From positions 25,437-89,436 of the forward strand of contig NZ_BPET01000019.1 in NCBI RefSeq assembly GCF_019654915.1: a DNA stretch of 64,000 nucleotides, in the 5' to 3' direction. Every line of letters begins with the position of its first letter. Within the stretch, counting starts at the first letter, position 1. The DNA is from Shewanella sp. MBTL60-007 (lineage in GTDB: Bacteria > Pseudomonadota > Gammaproteobacteria > Enterobacterales > Shewanellaceae). Below are positions 17,355-27,780 of this stretch, in pieces. The notes beneath the pieces were generated by a model, which worked only from the letters and a program-made list of their open reading frames with translations, did not search any database and was not told the origin of the DNA. Both the position numbers and the translations under genes were made by a program.

Positions 17355-19235
17355 ATGAACCTTACAATTAAGCACAAGATCCAACTCGCGGTTTTAGTCG
17401 TCATAGTGACGATAACAGCGACACTCGCCCTTATTGCGACCAAGCAGCTAAACCAGCACACAGAAAATGCCATCACAACCCGCTTTGCACTGCAAGCCGA
17501 TGCGGTCAGCAACAATATCTTTAGTTGGCTCGCAGATAAGAAGCGTATTATCACAGCCAATGAGGCTCCACTGCAAAGCGGCCTAAATAACGCAAAAGAG
17601 CTAGAACTTAGCATTCAAGCAGGTGGCTTTATTAACCTGTATATGGGGTTAGAAAACGGACAAGTGATTTCTGGAGACAAAGCCGTTGAGATCCCTGCCG
17701 ATTTTGACGGTCGTACCCGTCCATGGTACCAAGCTGCCTACAACAGTCACGAGATCATTACCACCTTGCCTTATGTGGATATCTCCGGTGATACCGTAGT
17801 GACCTTAGCTAAACGCTTTAACGGTCAATTCTCTGGAGTGCTAGCAGCGGACCTAAGCATCGGCTATATCACAGAGCAGATCGATAACCTCAATATCGCT
17901 AATGCCGGTTTTGCATTCTTGTTGGATGAAAATAATAAAATCTTGGCCTTCAGAGATAGAAGTTATACTCAGCAAGATGCGAGTCGTTTAGCGGCAAATT
18001 TAAATCCACAGACTATTCAGACCCTGCGCGATAGCGGCAAGATAGCCACTATTGAATGGCAAGATCGCCAAGATAAACTAATCCGCTTAACTCCACTAAA
18101 GGGCACCAACTGGACCTTAGGCTTAGTCGAAGACAAAGCCCTCGCCTATGACGCTATTCAGGAGCAAATTTTACAATCACTCCTAGCAGTAACAGTATTA
18201 GCCTTTATCATTTTATTAGTAGCCTCTGTTGCTGTTAGCTACCTGTTTAGACCACTGCAGCAACTCAGCCTCGCCATTGAGAAGCTATCTCAAGGCGATG
18301 GTGACTTAACTCAACGCTTCGCTGCCGATAAGCAAGATGAAATAGGTCAGCTTGAATGCCATATGAACAGCTTCCTCGCAAGTTTGCAGCAGATGGTACA
18401 AGCCATCTCAAATGATACGCAAATATTGATCAAGCAGATCAATGACTCTTCTGATATCGCTGTCAAAGCCAGTGATGGTGTCCATGGCCAACACCAAGAT
18501 GTGGATCAGATAGCCACAGCGATCCATGAGATGTCGGCAACCGCTAGCGAAGTCGCCAATCATGCTGAGATGACTGCTAATGCGGCACAGGTATCGACTC
18601 AAGCCTGCATTGAAGGCAATGAAGTCATTGTTAAGAACAGCGACTCTATCGAGCTTTTGTCACAGCAACTTGGTGATGCCTCTAAGGTGGTTTCAGCCCT
18701 CGAAGAGAATGCCACCGAAATCAATCAGATCCTCTCTACAATTCAGGCGATTGCCGAGCAGACCAATCTGCTAGCCCTTAACGCAGCGATCGAGGCGGCG
18801 CGAGCTGGAGAGCAAGGCCGCGGTTTTGCCGTTGTAGCCGATGAAGTGCGTGTACTGAGCCACCGCACCCAAGACTCGACCGAAGAGATCCGTGCCATGA
18901 TCACCGCCTTGCAGCAAAACAGCCAGCAAGCGGTATCCTCGATGACATCGAGCACAGAGCTTGCCCATAATAGTGTCGAATTTGCCAACCAAGCCAAACA
19001 TTGCTTGGAGAGCATAACCAACTCCATTACTGAGATCTCGGATATGGCGACCCAGATCGCTAGCGCGGCAGAAGAGCAACGTGCGGTTTCAGAGGATATC
19101 AGCCGTAACACTCAAGCGATCAGTGATACCTCTCATCTACTGTCATCGCAAACCCAAGAGGTTAGCGATAATGCCCAAGAGATGCTGCAAACCTCAAGTG
19201 GATTAAGTGAGCAGGTTTCTCGTTTTAAAATCTAA
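17355..19235 (+). CDS. Methyl-accepting chemotaxis protein with periplasmic dCache-type sensor (copy 2)
   Basis: Exactly the same length as the preceding receptor (626 residues) and alignable without visible gaps over the whole protein. Same plan: membrane helix, double-Cache-like domain with RTRPWY, second membrane helix, HAMP, signalling domain with an identical hairpin tip. The cytoplasmic half is nearly identical to copy 1, while the periplasmic half has clearly diverged (for example at residues 60-100), which suggests duplication followed by change of ligand range. A TTG at 17334 is in frame, but ATG 17355 gives the shared N-terminus [16 protein letters not shown] hairpin like that after copy 1 follows. 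Confidence 0.92.
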   Translation: MNLTIKHKIQLAVLVVIVTITATLALIATKQLNQHTENAITTRFALQADAVSNNIFSWLADKKRIITANEAPLQSGLNNAKELELSIQAGGFINLYMGLENGQVISGDKAVEIPADFDGRTRPWYQAAYNSHEIITTLPYVDISGDTVVTLAKRFNGQFSGVLAADLSIGYITEQIDNLNIANAGFAFLLDENNKILAFRDRSYTQQDASRLAANLNPQTIQTLRDSGKIATIEWQDRQDKLIRLTPLKGTNWTLGLVEDKALAYDAIQEQILQSLLAVTVLAFIILLVASVAVSYLFRPLQQLSLAIEKLSQGDGDLTQRFAADKQDEIGQLECHMNSFLASLQQMVQAISNDTQILIKQINDSSDIAVKASDGVHGQHQDVDQIATAIHEMSATASEVANHAEMTANAAQVSTQACIEGNEVIVKNSDSIELLSQQLGDASKVVSALEENATEINQILSTIQAIAEQTNLLALNAAIEAARAGEQGRGFAVVADEVRVLSHRTQDSTEEIRAMITALQQNSQQAVSSMTSSTELAHNSVEFANQAKHCLESITNSITEISDMATQIASAAEEQRAVSEDISRNTQAISDTSHLLSSQTQEVSDNAQEMLQTSSGLSEQVSRFKI

Positions 19236-19267
19236 TACCAGCAGTACAAACCAAATTACCTATAATT

Positions 19268-19293
19268 AAGCCCTGATTATTCAGGGCTTTTCT
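19268..19293 (+). terminator. Rho-independent terminator after the second chemoreceptor
   Basis: 8-bp stem AAGCCCTG / CAGGGCTT, 6-base loop, then TTCTTT. The stem arms equal those after copy 1, in keeping with gene duplication. Confidence 0.78.
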
Positions 19294-19334
19294 TTACACT
19301 CGATTTCAATAGTGGTCAGTCTTTATCGATGAGA

Positions 19335-21074
19335 TTAGGCTAAACGCTGGAACAAGCTAGCATAATAGTCATCAGAGCTAAGTAACTGCCTATGACTACC
19401 ACTAGCACGAATAGTACCTTGGTCCATTAAATGGATAGTATCCATCTTGTTCATGGCGGTGAGTCGGTGGCTTATCATCAGCATCGTCTTGCCCTCGGCA
19501 AACTCGAACAACAGACGCAGTATTTCACGTTCGGTGCGCTTATCTAGGCCTTCGGTTGGCTCATCAAGCAACAAGATTGGTGCATCACGTAATAAAGCCC
19601 TTGCGACACCGATACGGCGCTGCTCACCACCAGAGAGCTGACGTCCACCCTCGCCTAGCCAAGTATCGAGCGGCTTTTCTCCCTGCAGTAAGCTATCTAA
19701 GCCGACCTTTTGTAGCACGGCAATTAGCTTGTCATCATCCTTACGGGTCGCTCCCTCAATGGCCAAAGCCAAGTTGTCTCGCAAGCTACCGCTGAAAAGA
19801 TAGATCCGCTGACTCACCACCGACATAGATTGGCGCAGTTGCTGCTCGGTATAATCGGCAACCTCATGATCATCTATGGTGATCTGACCGTTTGTCGGTA
19901 ACCACTCACGAGTCAATAGCGACAATAGGCTCGATTTACCACAGCCCGTTTGTCCAAGTAGGGCCACTTTCTGCCCGGCCGGAATATCGAGATTGAGTCC
20001 ACTGAGCACACTTTGATTTTTGGCATAACCAAAATCGATATCCTTAAACGCGATATTGCCCGCAGTGATTGCAACGCTCTGCTCACTTGCAAAAGTCACA
20101 CTTGGTGCTTGCTCAACCACCTCATTAAGTCTGGTCGCCGCCGAACTACAGGCCGATAGATGCTGGAAGGCTCCTGCCAACGGCATCATCATCTCGATTG
20201 TTGCCATGGTTAAGAACACCACCATGGCAAGTCTTGGTCCTGGTGGCACAGCCGTACCCACGCCTGTCGCAGCTAAATACAACATCAGCAGCACCGCAAA
20301 ACCATGACACAAAATCAAGCAGGCTTGGCTTAGTGCCGTCACTCGGTTCATCACATTCTGGCTATTAATCATCACGCTTTGCGCCTGATCAAGTCTGTCT
20401 CTATAAGCCTTTTGCGCACCAAACAGCGTCAACTCAGCCTGACCCTGTAGGTATTCCAATAGCTGGACTCTTAACTGTCGTTTTGTCTCTAACTGGGCAA
20501 TTCCGGGTTTGCGGCCAAGAAAGTAAAAAGTCGTTGGTAGCAATAGCCAAACGGCCAATAACACACTGCATAAGGTTCGCGCCAATTCTGGGTCAAAATG
20601 GCCAACGAAAAAGTACAGCGCCAGCATCATCAATAACGAGGCCGCTAACGGCGTCATTAATCGCAGATACAGATGATCTAAGGTATCGATATCGGCAACT
20701 AAGCGGTTAAGCAGGTCGCCTTGTCGCACCCCTTGCAAATTCTTAGCACTCAGGGGAAGCAGCTTATTCCACACCCAGCAGCGAAGATCCGTCAATAAAC
20801 TAAAGGTCGCCTCATGAGTAGCAAGGCGCTCACCATAGCGACTCGCGGTACGCACTATCGATAAGAAACGCACCCCGCCTGCTGGAGTAAAGTAGTTAAA
20901 AGTCTGCGCCGTTAATACCGTTAAGCCTGCGACTGCCGTAGCCGAGAGGAACCAGCCAGATAACGACAGTAAACCTATGCCAGCCATCAAGGTTGTCACG
21001 CTTAAAAACAGGCCAATAAACATCATAAAGCCTTGGCTTTTAAAGCGTTTAATATAAGGGAATAGTGCTCGCAT
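19335..21074 (-). CDS. cydC: Heterodimeric ABC exporter subunit CydC (cytochrome bd assembly)
   Basis: 579 residues: six membrane helices in about the first 310 residues, then an ABC ATPase domain with Walker A GQTGCGKSS, signature LSGGEQRR, Walker B ILLLDEPTEGLD and an H-loop in MISHRLTAM. With CydD it forms the inner-membrane ABC transporter that moves cysteine and glutathione to the periplasm and is required for cytochrome bd and c-type cytochrome maturation. Its ATG overlaps the cydD stop by one base, so translation is probably coupled. No cydAB genes are in the window. Confidence 0.92.
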   Translation of the reverse strand: MRALFPYIKRFKSQGFMMFIGLFLSVTTLMAGIGLLSLSGWFLSATAVAGLTVLTAQTFNYFTPAGGVRFLSIVRTASRYGERLATHEATFSLLTDLRCWVWNKLLPLSAKNLQGVRQGDLLNRLVADIDTLDHLYLRLMTPLAASLLMMLALYFFVGHFDPELARTLCSVLLAVWLLLPTTFYFLGRKPGIAQLETKRQLRVQLLEYLQGQAELTLFGAQKAYRDRLDQAQSVMINSQNVMNRVTALSQACLILCHGFAVLLMLYLAATGVGTAVPPGPRLAMVVFLTMATIEMMMPLAGAFQHLSACSSAATRLNEVVEQAPSVTFASEQSVAITAGNIAFKDIDFGYAKNQSVLSGLNLDIPAGQKVALLGQTGCGKSSLLSLLTREWLPTNGQITIDDHEVADYTEQQLRQSMSVVSQRIYLFSGSLRDNLALAIEGATRKDDDKLIAVLQKVGLDSLLQGEKPLDTWLGEGGRQLSGGEQRRIGVARALLRDAPILLLDEPTEGLDKRTEREILRLLFEFAEGKTMLMISHRLTAMNKMDTIHLMDQGTIRASGSHRQLLSSDDYYASLFQRLA

Positions 21075-22927
21075 TACTTATCTCCCTCAGTTTGTGTTTG
21101 CTGCGCTGGTGTCGCTTCTTTAGCTTGAGTGTCGTCGTTAAGCTCGGGGTCATGAGCTAGGTCAAGGTCAAACTCACTAGCGCTACTGGCTTCCTCCAAC
21201 ATCTGTTTAAAGCAACCGGGTTCTGACACGAGTTGCTCATATCTTCCCTGCTGCACGATAGCGCCCTTATCTATCACTAAGACTTTATCCATGGCGCTTA
21301 GGTTCTCCAGTCTGTGGGTGACCATCACACTGGCTTTACCTTGCATCGCGCTTGTTAAAGCGGTTTGTACTGCCTGCTCGCTCAAACTATCAAGGCTCGC
21401 TGTTGGCTCATCGAGAATGAACAGCTGCGCCTGCTGGGCAAGTGCACGAGCCAATGCTATTCGCTGAGCCTGCCCCACAGACAATCCCGCCGTTTGCTCT
21501 GCAATAGGGTAATCAAGCCCTTGAGGTTGCAGCTCAACAAAATCTAAGATCTGTGCCTGCTCTAACAGCTTACAGATCGCCTCATCTGATAAGGTTCGTC
21601 CCATGGCAATGTTGTCTCGTAAAGTGCCATGAAACAGCTGTGGCTCCTGTCCAAGCCACGCCAACTGCTTACGCCAATCCGCCAGCGATAACTCTTTCAG
21701 CTCAGTACCCGCAATCTTAAGTTGTCCCTTGTAGGGTAAGAAGCCCAACAGGGCGTTAAGCAAACTGGTTTTCCCCGCACCACTTGGGCCTACGATCGCC
21801 ACATGCTCACCCGCTTTTACCTGAAAGCTAACCGGGCCTAGCAGCAAGCTGCCATCGAGGCTATAAACAGTTAAATCCTTCGCCTCTATCTCTAGCACGC
21901 CGCTCACTTGCTTATCGCCAACCTGTTGCTCAGTTGGGTGATCCAGCAGCGCCATCAACTCTTCTGCAGCACCAATTGCTTGGGCTTTGGCATGATAGTG
22001 GGTGCCCATATCTCTAAGTGGCTGATAAAACTCGGGGGCTAAGATCAATACAAACAAACCAGTAAACAGGCTGATTGACACGCCGTAGTGACCAAAGTCC
22101 AGATGATGCAGGTAGCTAAAGCCAAAGTAGACCGCCAGTACCGCAATCGATACCGCAGCAAAAAACTCCAGTACTGCAGAGCTTAAAAACGCCATCCGCA
22201 GTACGGCCATGGTCCGCTCACGAAACTCTTCCGAGGCTTTGCGGATCACCCTAGCCTCTTTCTCGCCTTGATTGAATAACTTGAGGGTCGACAGGCCTTT
22301 TAGCCTATCCATAAAGTGGCCGCTTAAACGCGCCAGCGCACTGAAATTCTTGCGGTTAGCATCGGCGGCGCCCATACCAACTAAGATCATAAACATAGGA
22401 ATAAGCGGTGCGGTCGCCAGAAGAATAAGGCCTGCCGCCCAGTTTATTGGGAATACCGCCACTAAAATAATCAAGGGAATGAAGCCCGCCAGCACCACCT
22501 GAGGCAGGTAACGAGCGTAAAAGTCGTGCAGATCTTCCACCTGCTCTAGCACGATACTGGCCCAGCTTCCTGCGGGTTTGCCCTTGATGAAAGCGGGACC
22601 GAGTAGCGCTAATTTATCGAGTACCGCAGCGCGCATCTGTATGCGCAGTCGTGCACCAGCCTGAAAGCTGGCTCGCTCTCGGGCGAAAGCCAAAATACCG
22701 CGCACTATGGTTAGTAGCAATAAAGCCCAAAAGTGATCGATAAAATCAGACTTGGGCAGCTCATCTATGATGATCCCTTGTAAAACGGTCGCGATGAGCC
22801 AGGCCTGACACATTAAACTGAGTCCGGTCAACACACCGAAAAAAACCGACAGATTCAGATAGAAGCCACAGGCCTTTTTCTGCTGTTTAAGCCACTTTGT
22901 AAGCTTTTTCTCTACTGTTTTATCCAT
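21074..22927 (-). CDS. cydD: Heterodimeric ABC exporter subunit CydD (cytochrome bd assembly)
   Basis: About 617 residues: membrane domain to about residue 330, then ATPase domain with Walker A GPSGAGKTS, signature LSVGQAQR, Walker B LFILDEPTASLD and an H-loop in MVTHRLENL. A hydrophilic, Asp/Glu/Thr-rich tail of about 40 residues follows. Partner of CydC. The frame is open 18 codons further up, but ATG 22927 is preceded by GGAAG and matches the usual cytoplasmic Lys-rich start, so it is preferred. Upstream lies a candidate FNR/CRP-family site, which would fit oxygen control of cytochrome bd assembly. Confidence 0.92.
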   Translation of the reverse strand: MDKTVEKKLTKWLKQQKKACGFYLNLSVFFGVLTGLSLMCQAWLIATVLQGIIIDELPKSDFIDHFWALLLLTIVRGILAFARERASFQAGARLRIQMRAAVLDKLALLGPAFIKGKPAGSWASIVLEQVEDLHDFYARYLPQVVLAGFIPLIILVAVFPINWAAGLILLATAPLIPMFMILVGMGAADANRKNFSALARLSGHFMDRLKGLSTLKLFNQGEKEARVIRKASEEFRERTMAVLRMAFLSSAVLEFFAAVSIAVLAVYFGFSYLHHLDFGHYGVSISLFTGLFVLILAPEFYQPLRDMGTHYHAKAQAIGAAEELMALLDHPTEQQVGDKQVSGVLEIEAKDLTVYSLDGSLLLGPVSFQVKAGEHVAIVGPSGAGKTSLLNALLGFLPYKGQLKIAGTELKELSLADWRKQLAWLGQEPQLFHGTLRDNIAMGRTLSDEAICKLLEQAQILDFVELQPQGLDYPIAEQTAGLSVGQAQRIALARALAQQAQLFILDEPTASLDSLSEQAVQTALTSAMQGKASVMVTHRLENLSAMDKVLVIDKGAIVQQGRYEQLVSEPGCFKQMLEEASSASEFDLDLAHDPELNDDTQAKEATPAQQTQTEGDK

Positions 22928-23127
22928 GTTCTTCCAGACTAACCACTGTGGGAGATGAGTCGATGCTTGGCATCTTTGCAAATTGAGCTAGCACGCCTAG
23001 TTAAAGACTTTGATGTAAGGCTTAAGTTCAATAACTCTGAGAATGCATCTCAATATGAGCTGAGTATCGCAGGCATTGATCGCAGAATAAAACGGGGTTG
23101 ATATATTTGCTATCAGACTCACAAAAA

Positions 23128-23141
23128 TTGAGCTAGATCAA
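23128..23141 (-). promoter_or_regulatory. Candidate FNR/CRP-family binding site upstream of cydDC
   Basis: TTGAG-CTAG-ATCAA matches the FNR consensus TTGAT-N4-ATCAA at nine of ten positions. It is about 200 bp upstream of cydD, in the gap between the DUF3622-gene terminator and cydD. A single site with no promoter mapped nearby, so support is moderate. Confidence 0.4.
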
Positions 23142-23183
23142 TAAAAGTGAGATTATCGACAATAACAGAGCCTGAGTAACTCA

Positions 23184-23221
23184 TATAAAAAAACCGCATC
23201 AAGCTAGGCTTAATGCGGTTT
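23184..23221 (-). terminator. Rho-independent terminator after the DUF3622 gene
   Basis: Stem AAACCGCAT plus AAGC with the matching strand (23191-23204 / 23208-23221, one mismatch), followed on the minus strand by a run of seven T. Confidence 0.82.
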
Positions 23222-23279
23222 AGTCTTTGATTTAGGCGAGGCTAAATCAGCTCGGTCTCAAATGACGTTGAAAAATAGA

Positions 23280-23627
23280 TTAACGATCTGAATCAGACTC
23301 GTAATCTAGGTTATCTTCATCGAAACCGTAATCAGAACCTTTAGGTTCGCGAGCATCACGCCATGCATCGGCAGCTAGCTCTTTAGCTTCAGCCGCTTCG
23401 TTACGCTCTTCACGTGCCTTAGCCTTACGCTCATTACGCTTAATTAAGTTCTCTAAGAATGACTTAAGCTCAGTCTCACCCCAAGCTTGCGCTTCAGCTT
23501 CAGTGGCAAAACCTTGCTTGCTCTTAGAAACCACGATCTTACGTGCCGTTTGACGACGAGTGATCTGAGCGGTCCAAGTTGCGCCATCTGCAACTACGCG
23601 AAAATCATACTTCTTAGTTTGTGTCAT
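23280..23627 (-). CDS. DUF3622 family protein
   Basis: 115 residues. The first 60 match the DUF3622 pattern common in Shewanella and Vibrio: a beta-rich start (YDFRVVADGATWTAQITRR), a Lys/Ser-rich loop and EAQAWGETELKSFLENL. A charged helical region rich in Glu, Arg, Lys and Ala and a strongly acidic Asp/Ser tail follow. Cytoplasmic by composition. Function is unknown for the family. It is a single-gene unit with its own terminator. Confidence 0.75.
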   Translation of the reverse strand: MTQTKKYDFRVVADGATWTAQITRRQTARKIVVSKSKQGFATEAEAQAWGETELKSFLENLIKRNERKAKAREERNEAAEAKELAADAWRDAREPKGSDYGFDEDNLDYESDSDR

Positions 23628-23833
23628 GTTACTTTTATCCTAACAATAATTCTAATACTTGAGCTAAGCAGGCTATGCACTATAAAAGGCGCCCCTTAAC
23701 AGGAGAGCCAATTCGAGATAGTTATAGCTAAGCTCAATCAATACGCAAGACCAATAACCTAAGTATCACTCTCGCGTTCATAATTCTGTTTATCAACCAC
23801 GCTGCCAATGATCACCTTTCATTGCCACGAGGT

Positions 23834-24049
23834 TTATACTGATTGGTATTGTTCCATTTCCGAGTCTAATTCACACAGCTTACAATTGAGCTTATAACCC
23901 AGCATGGCATTTCTGCCTTCTCGATGAGTCACCCAGTCTCGCCGCTCCCAAGGAGGACGATGGCGAACATGCTGAGCATGGCCGCAAGACAAATTGGCAA
24001 CCCAATGATCTTCATCATCTTGATGATAACTCACGATAGGTTGCAGCAT
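23834..24049 (-). CDS. DUF3565 family small zinc-binding-like protein
   Basis: 71 residues with the DUF3565 pattern: a His/Asp-rich start, WVANLSCGHAQHVRHRPPW in the middle and a C-terminal CKLC. The CGH...H and CxxC pairs look like a metal site. Members are widespread small cytoplasmic proteins of unknown role. Monocistronic; divergent from rhlE. Confidence 0.72.
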   Translation of the reverse strand: MLQPIVSYHQDDEDHWVANLSCGHAQHVRHRPPWERRDWVTHREGRNAMLGYKLNCKLCELDSEMEQYQSV

Positions 24050-24444
24050 GACAAACCGCCGAATTAGGTATAATCCTTACCTAGATTTTGCTGGTAAAAA
24101 TCGGTAGATGAACTTTCAGGGGCGCGAGATTAACACATGCAGCCCAGATACAACATCTTTTAATCGCCCAAAAATCACACAATCGATGTTTTTTTTCAAA
24201 ATTAGCCCATTTCAGTGAAAAACGCTTATCGATACGCCCAATAACACAAGCCTAATTAACTGCCATACTCTTATAGATGAAGTGAGTTATGGGATAACTT
24301 GATTATTTAGCCACTGATTGTTTAATAATTAGCGCTTTTTAAGCAGATCCTGTAAGCTGCACGGCCGCCAGCATCTGCAGGCCCCCTTAAACCGCTGCCA
24401 GTCGCACTTTAACGCCTATTTCGCAGCCGAAATGAGACCTATCT
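24050..24444 (+). other. Non-coding region upstream of rhlE
   Basis: About 395 bp with no gene. The half next to rhlE is G/C-richer and could be a long structured leader, as often seen before cold-induced RNA helicase genes; no defined element was recognised. Confidence 0.35.
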
Positions 24445-26001
24445 ATGAGTTTTGCCTCTCTGGGCCTATCAGCCCAAATTTTGAAAGCCGTTGCCAACAA
24501 AGGTTATGACACTCCGTCCCCTATTCAAGCGCAAGCAATTCCAGCCGTACTTGAAGGTAAAGACGTGATGGCCGCCGCGCAGACAGGTACAGGCAAAACA
24601 GCAGGCTTTACCCTGCCACTGCTAGAGTTACTTTCAAAAGGCACTAAGGCACCAGCAAAACAGGTGCGTGCATTGGTACTTACACCGACTCGTGAACTCG
24701 CGGCTCAGGTAGGTGAAAGCGTTGAAGTTTATGGAAAGCAACTACCACTTAAATCAGCCGTAGTGTTTGGTGGCGTTGGTATTGGTCCACAGATCTCTAA
24801 GTTGAGTCGTGGCGTCGATATTCTTGTCGCGACCCCTGGCCGTTTACTGGATCTCTATAACCAGCGCGCAACGAGTTTTAGCCAGCTTGAAGTTTTAGTG
24901 CTAGATGAAGCCGACCGTATGCTGGATATGGGTTTCATTCATGACATCAAAAAAATCTTAGCGATTTTGCCTGCGAAGCGTCAGAACCTAATGTTCTCAG
25001 CGACGTTCTCAGATGAAATCCGCCAACTCGCTAAAGGCCTAGTTAACAACCCTGTTGAGATCTCAGTTACACCACGTAACGCAACCGCTAACACGGTAAA
25101 ACAGTGGATCTGTCCAGTCGATAAGGGCCAAAAGGCCGCGGTCTTGGTAAAGCTTATCAAGCAGAATAACTGGAAGCAGGTATTGGTATTTAGCCGTACT
25201 AAGCATGGTGCGAACCGTCTGGCTAAAAACCTAGAAGCCAAAGATATTACTGCGGCCGCTATTCATGGTAACAAGAGCCAAGGGGCAAGAACCAAAGCCC
25301 TAGCCGACTTTAAGAGCGGCGCGATTCGCGTGCTTGTGGCAACCGATATTGCCGCACGAGGTTTGGATATCGACCAGCTACCTCAAGTGGTTAACTTCGA
25401 TCTGCCAAATGTACCTGAAGATTACGTGCATCGCATCGGTCGCACAGGTCGTGCGGGCGCATCTGGCCATGCGGTTTCACTTGTGAGCGATGAAGAGGCA
25501 AAGCTGCTGCGCGATATCGAGCTGCTGATCAAGCAGAACTTAGAGCGTCGTGTGATTGAAGGCTACGAGCCAACCCATCGCCTACCAGAAACGAACCTAA
25601 CAGCTAAGTCTCACGGCCAAAACAAAGGTCCACGTAATGCGAGTAACCAAGGCCGTGGCAATGGTCGCTCACGTAGCCCTAACAAAGGCGCTAACTCGGG
25701 TGGTGCTAGCAACAAGTCACCCAACCCACGCCGCCAAGGTAATGGTGAAAACAGCGGTGCTAAGGTCGAGCACAAAGATGGTCAACGTAGCGGCGAAATG
25801 GCTCGTGGCCACCAGCCAAATGCCAATGCACAACCAAGTAAGCCTAGACGTCAGCGTAGACCAAACGCGAATAACAATGCATCGGGCAATAATGTTTCAG
25901 GCAACAATGCTTCAAACAACAATGGTAAGCCTTCAGGTCAACGTCGCCCTAACGCGAATAGAAGTAGCAATGGCAACCGCAGTGCCAATAAGCCAAGCTA
26001 G
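24445..26001 (+). CDS. rhlE: ATP-dependent RNA helicase RhlE
   Basis: 518 residues. A DEAD-box helicase core (about 1-375) with Q-motif phenylalanine at the start, [34 protein letters not shown] and [10 protein letters not shown], in RhlE arrangement. The last 140 residues are a low-complexity tail rich in Asn, Gly, Arg, Ser and Pro, probably disordered and RNA-binding. Acts in ribosome assembly and RNA turnover in the cytoplasm. Convergent with dbpA through a shared terminator. Confidence 0.92.
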   Translation: MSFASLGLSAQILKAVANKGYDTPSPIQAQAIPAVLEGKDVMAAAQTGTGKTAGFTLPLLELLSKGTKAPAKQVRALVLTPTRELAAQVGESVEVYGKQLPLKSAVVFGGVGIGPQISKLSRGVDILVATPGRLLDLYNQRATSFSQLEVLVLDEADRMLDMGFIHDIKKILAILPAKRQNLMFSATFSDEIRQLAKGLVNNPVEISVTPRNATANTVKQWICPVDKGQKAAVLVKLIKQNNWKQVLVFSRTKHGANRLAKNLEAKDITAAAIHGNKSQGARTKALADFKSGAIRVLVATDIAARGLDIDQLPQVVNFDLPNVPEDYVHRIGRTGRAGASGHAVSLVSDEEAKLLRDIELLIKQNLERRVIEGYEPTHRLPETNLTAKSHGQNKGPRNASNQGRGNGRSRSPNKGANSGGASNKSPNPRRQGNGENSGAKVEHKDGQRSGEMARGHQPNANAQPSKPRRQRRPNANNNASGNNVSGNNASNNNGKPSGQRRPNANRSSNGNRSANKPS

Positions 26002-26020
26002 CTTAAGGCGGTTATATCAA

Positions 26021-26056
26021 TACAAAAAAACAGCGCCTAAGCGCTGTTTTTTTGTA
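26021..26056. terminator. Bidirectional terminator between rhlE and dbpA
   Basis: Perfect 16-bp stem (26021-26036 with 26041-26056), 4-base loop, with A- and T-runs on both sides, between two convergent genes. Confidence 0.93.
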
Positions 26057-26073
26057 TCGAAAGAAAAATGCGT

Positions 26074-27483
26074 CTAGCGCAGTTCCCAAGCTCGATATGA
26101 ACGACCTTTTAGTTTGCCGTTAACAATTTTATTCAGCGCCTTCTTGGCCACTTTACGATTAACTGCCACATAAGAGCGCATATCGGTGATCTTAATCTTA
26201 CCCACTTCACTACCTTCGATACCATTGTCACCAGTTAAGGCACCAAGAATATCACCAGGGCGTAGCTTCTGCTTCTTACCACCGTCAATTTGCAAGGTGG
26301 TCATCACTGGCTGCACAGGGAAGGTGTCTAGAAGATTCTCTGGCGGCAATGCTTCGTTAACAATATCGCGCTCTAAGTAATCTTCCAGTAGTGCAATCTT
26401 ATAACCATCTTCATGGTTATAGAAAGTATGTGCTGACCCCTTACTGCCCGCACGGCCTGTACGACCAATACGGTGAATATGCACTTCGGTGTCGTATGCT
26501 ACATGATAGTTGATCACCGCATCGAGAGCGTCGATATCAAGGCCACGAGCCGCAACATCGGTTGCCACCATGATTGACACACTCTTGTTGGCAAACTGCA
26601 GCAGAGTCTGATCTCTATCACGCTGCTCTAAGTCACCGTGTAAAGAGACAACGCTAAAGCCGTCATTCTTTAGCTGCGCCGCAACGTCTTTAGTCTCACG
26701 CTTGGTATTGCAAAATACTACAGCGCTCTCAGGACGATACTGCAGTAGCAATAACTTGAGCGCACGCATGCGATCGTTGTTATTACCCACTTCATAAAAA
26801 TGCTGTTCAATGGTGTTTGTTGCGTGAGTCGAAGCCACTTTCACCATCACAGGTTTAAACATGATCTTGTCAGCAATCGACTTGATCTGCTCTGGAAAAG
26901 TCGCGCTAAATAATAACGTCTGGCGCTCAATTGGCATGCGTTCCATGATGCCTTCAAGTTCCACTTGAAAGCCCATCTCTAGCATACGATCAGCTTCATC
27001 AAGCACTAAGGTATGTACGTTTTCTAAATCTAAGCGGCCGCGATCTAAGTGATCGATAATACGCCCTGGCGTACCCACAATAATATGAGCACCGTGTTCT
27101 AAGGAGCCAATCTGCGGCCCCATTGGCACACCACCACAAAGGGTCAACACCTTAATGTTATGAATGCCACGAGCTAGGGTACGGATCTCTTTCGCTACCT
27201 GATCAGCAAGCTCACGGGTGGGGCATAACACTAAAGATTGAATACGAAAACGCTTAACGTCTAACTTGTGCAATAAGCCCAAACCGAACGCAGCAGTCTT
27301 ACCCGAACCGGTTTTACCTTGGCCAATCACGTCTTCGCCATTTAAGATCGCAGGCAAGCTTTGTGCTTGGATAGGGGTCATCGACTCATAACCCATGGTC
27401 TTTAGGTTATCGAGTAATTCAGTCTTAAGGTTAAGACTTGAAAACGGCGCTTGGCCATCGGTATTGGGGACTGTTTGAGTCAA
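26074..27483 (-). CDS. dbpA: ATP-dependent RNA helicase DbpA
   Basis: 469 residues: helicase core with GQGKTGSGKT, PTRELA, DEAD, SAT, ARGLDID and [10 protein letters not shown], then a C-terminal RNA-binding domain (about 395-469: LRPGDILGALTG, GKIKITDMRSYVAV) that in DbpA recognises hairpin 92 of 23S rRNA for 50S subunit assembly. The start is TTG at 27483, with AGGAAAG seven bases upstream. A ten-codon upstream reading frame (27512-27480) ends in TTGA overlapping this start codon, which may couple translation. Confidence 0.92.
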   Translation of the reverse strand: MTQTVPNTDGQAPFSSLNLKTELLDNLKTMGYESMTPIQAQSLPAILNGEDVIGQGKTGSGKTAAFGLGLLHKLDVKRFRIQSLVLCPTRELADQVAKEIRTLARGIHNIKVLTLCGGVPMGPQIGSLEHGAHIIVGTPGRIIDHLDRGRLDLENVHTLVLDEADRMLEMGFQVELEGIMERMPIERQTLLFSATFPEQIKSIADKIMFKPVMVKVASTHATNTIEQHFYEVGNNNDRMRALKLLLLQYRPESAVVFCNTKRETKDVAAQLKNDGFSVVSLHGDLEQRDRDQTLLQFANKSVSIMVATDVAARGLDIDALDAVINYHVAYDTEVHIHRIGRTGRAGSKGSAHTFYNHEDGYKIALLEDYLERDIVNEALPPENLLDTFPVQPVMTTLQIDGGKKQKLRPGDILGALTGDNGIEGSEVGKIKITDMRSYVAVNRKVAKKALNKIVNGKLKGRSYRAWELR

Positions 27484-27780
27484 AGTATCTTTCCTAAGTA
27501 TTCACTGCTCATGAGGGCGTTCTCCCTCTAAGACTCGATACCTTACTCAGGCTCATCAAATCGCGCTTTGCAGTGATAATATCATGGTGACAAGGCTCCA
27601 AAATGCTAGGAGCAAAGTTGTCGTTTTCTATCGCTTTAAATTATAGCGCGCTATTGTAGCAGTAATTGCTCTAGTTGCAGCATACCCAATGGATAATAAC
27701 CGCTAAATATCACTCCCTGTGACAAATCAACTCATCTCAACACATTTGGCTCACCCGCCCTGCTCCTCAAAAGCGATGAG

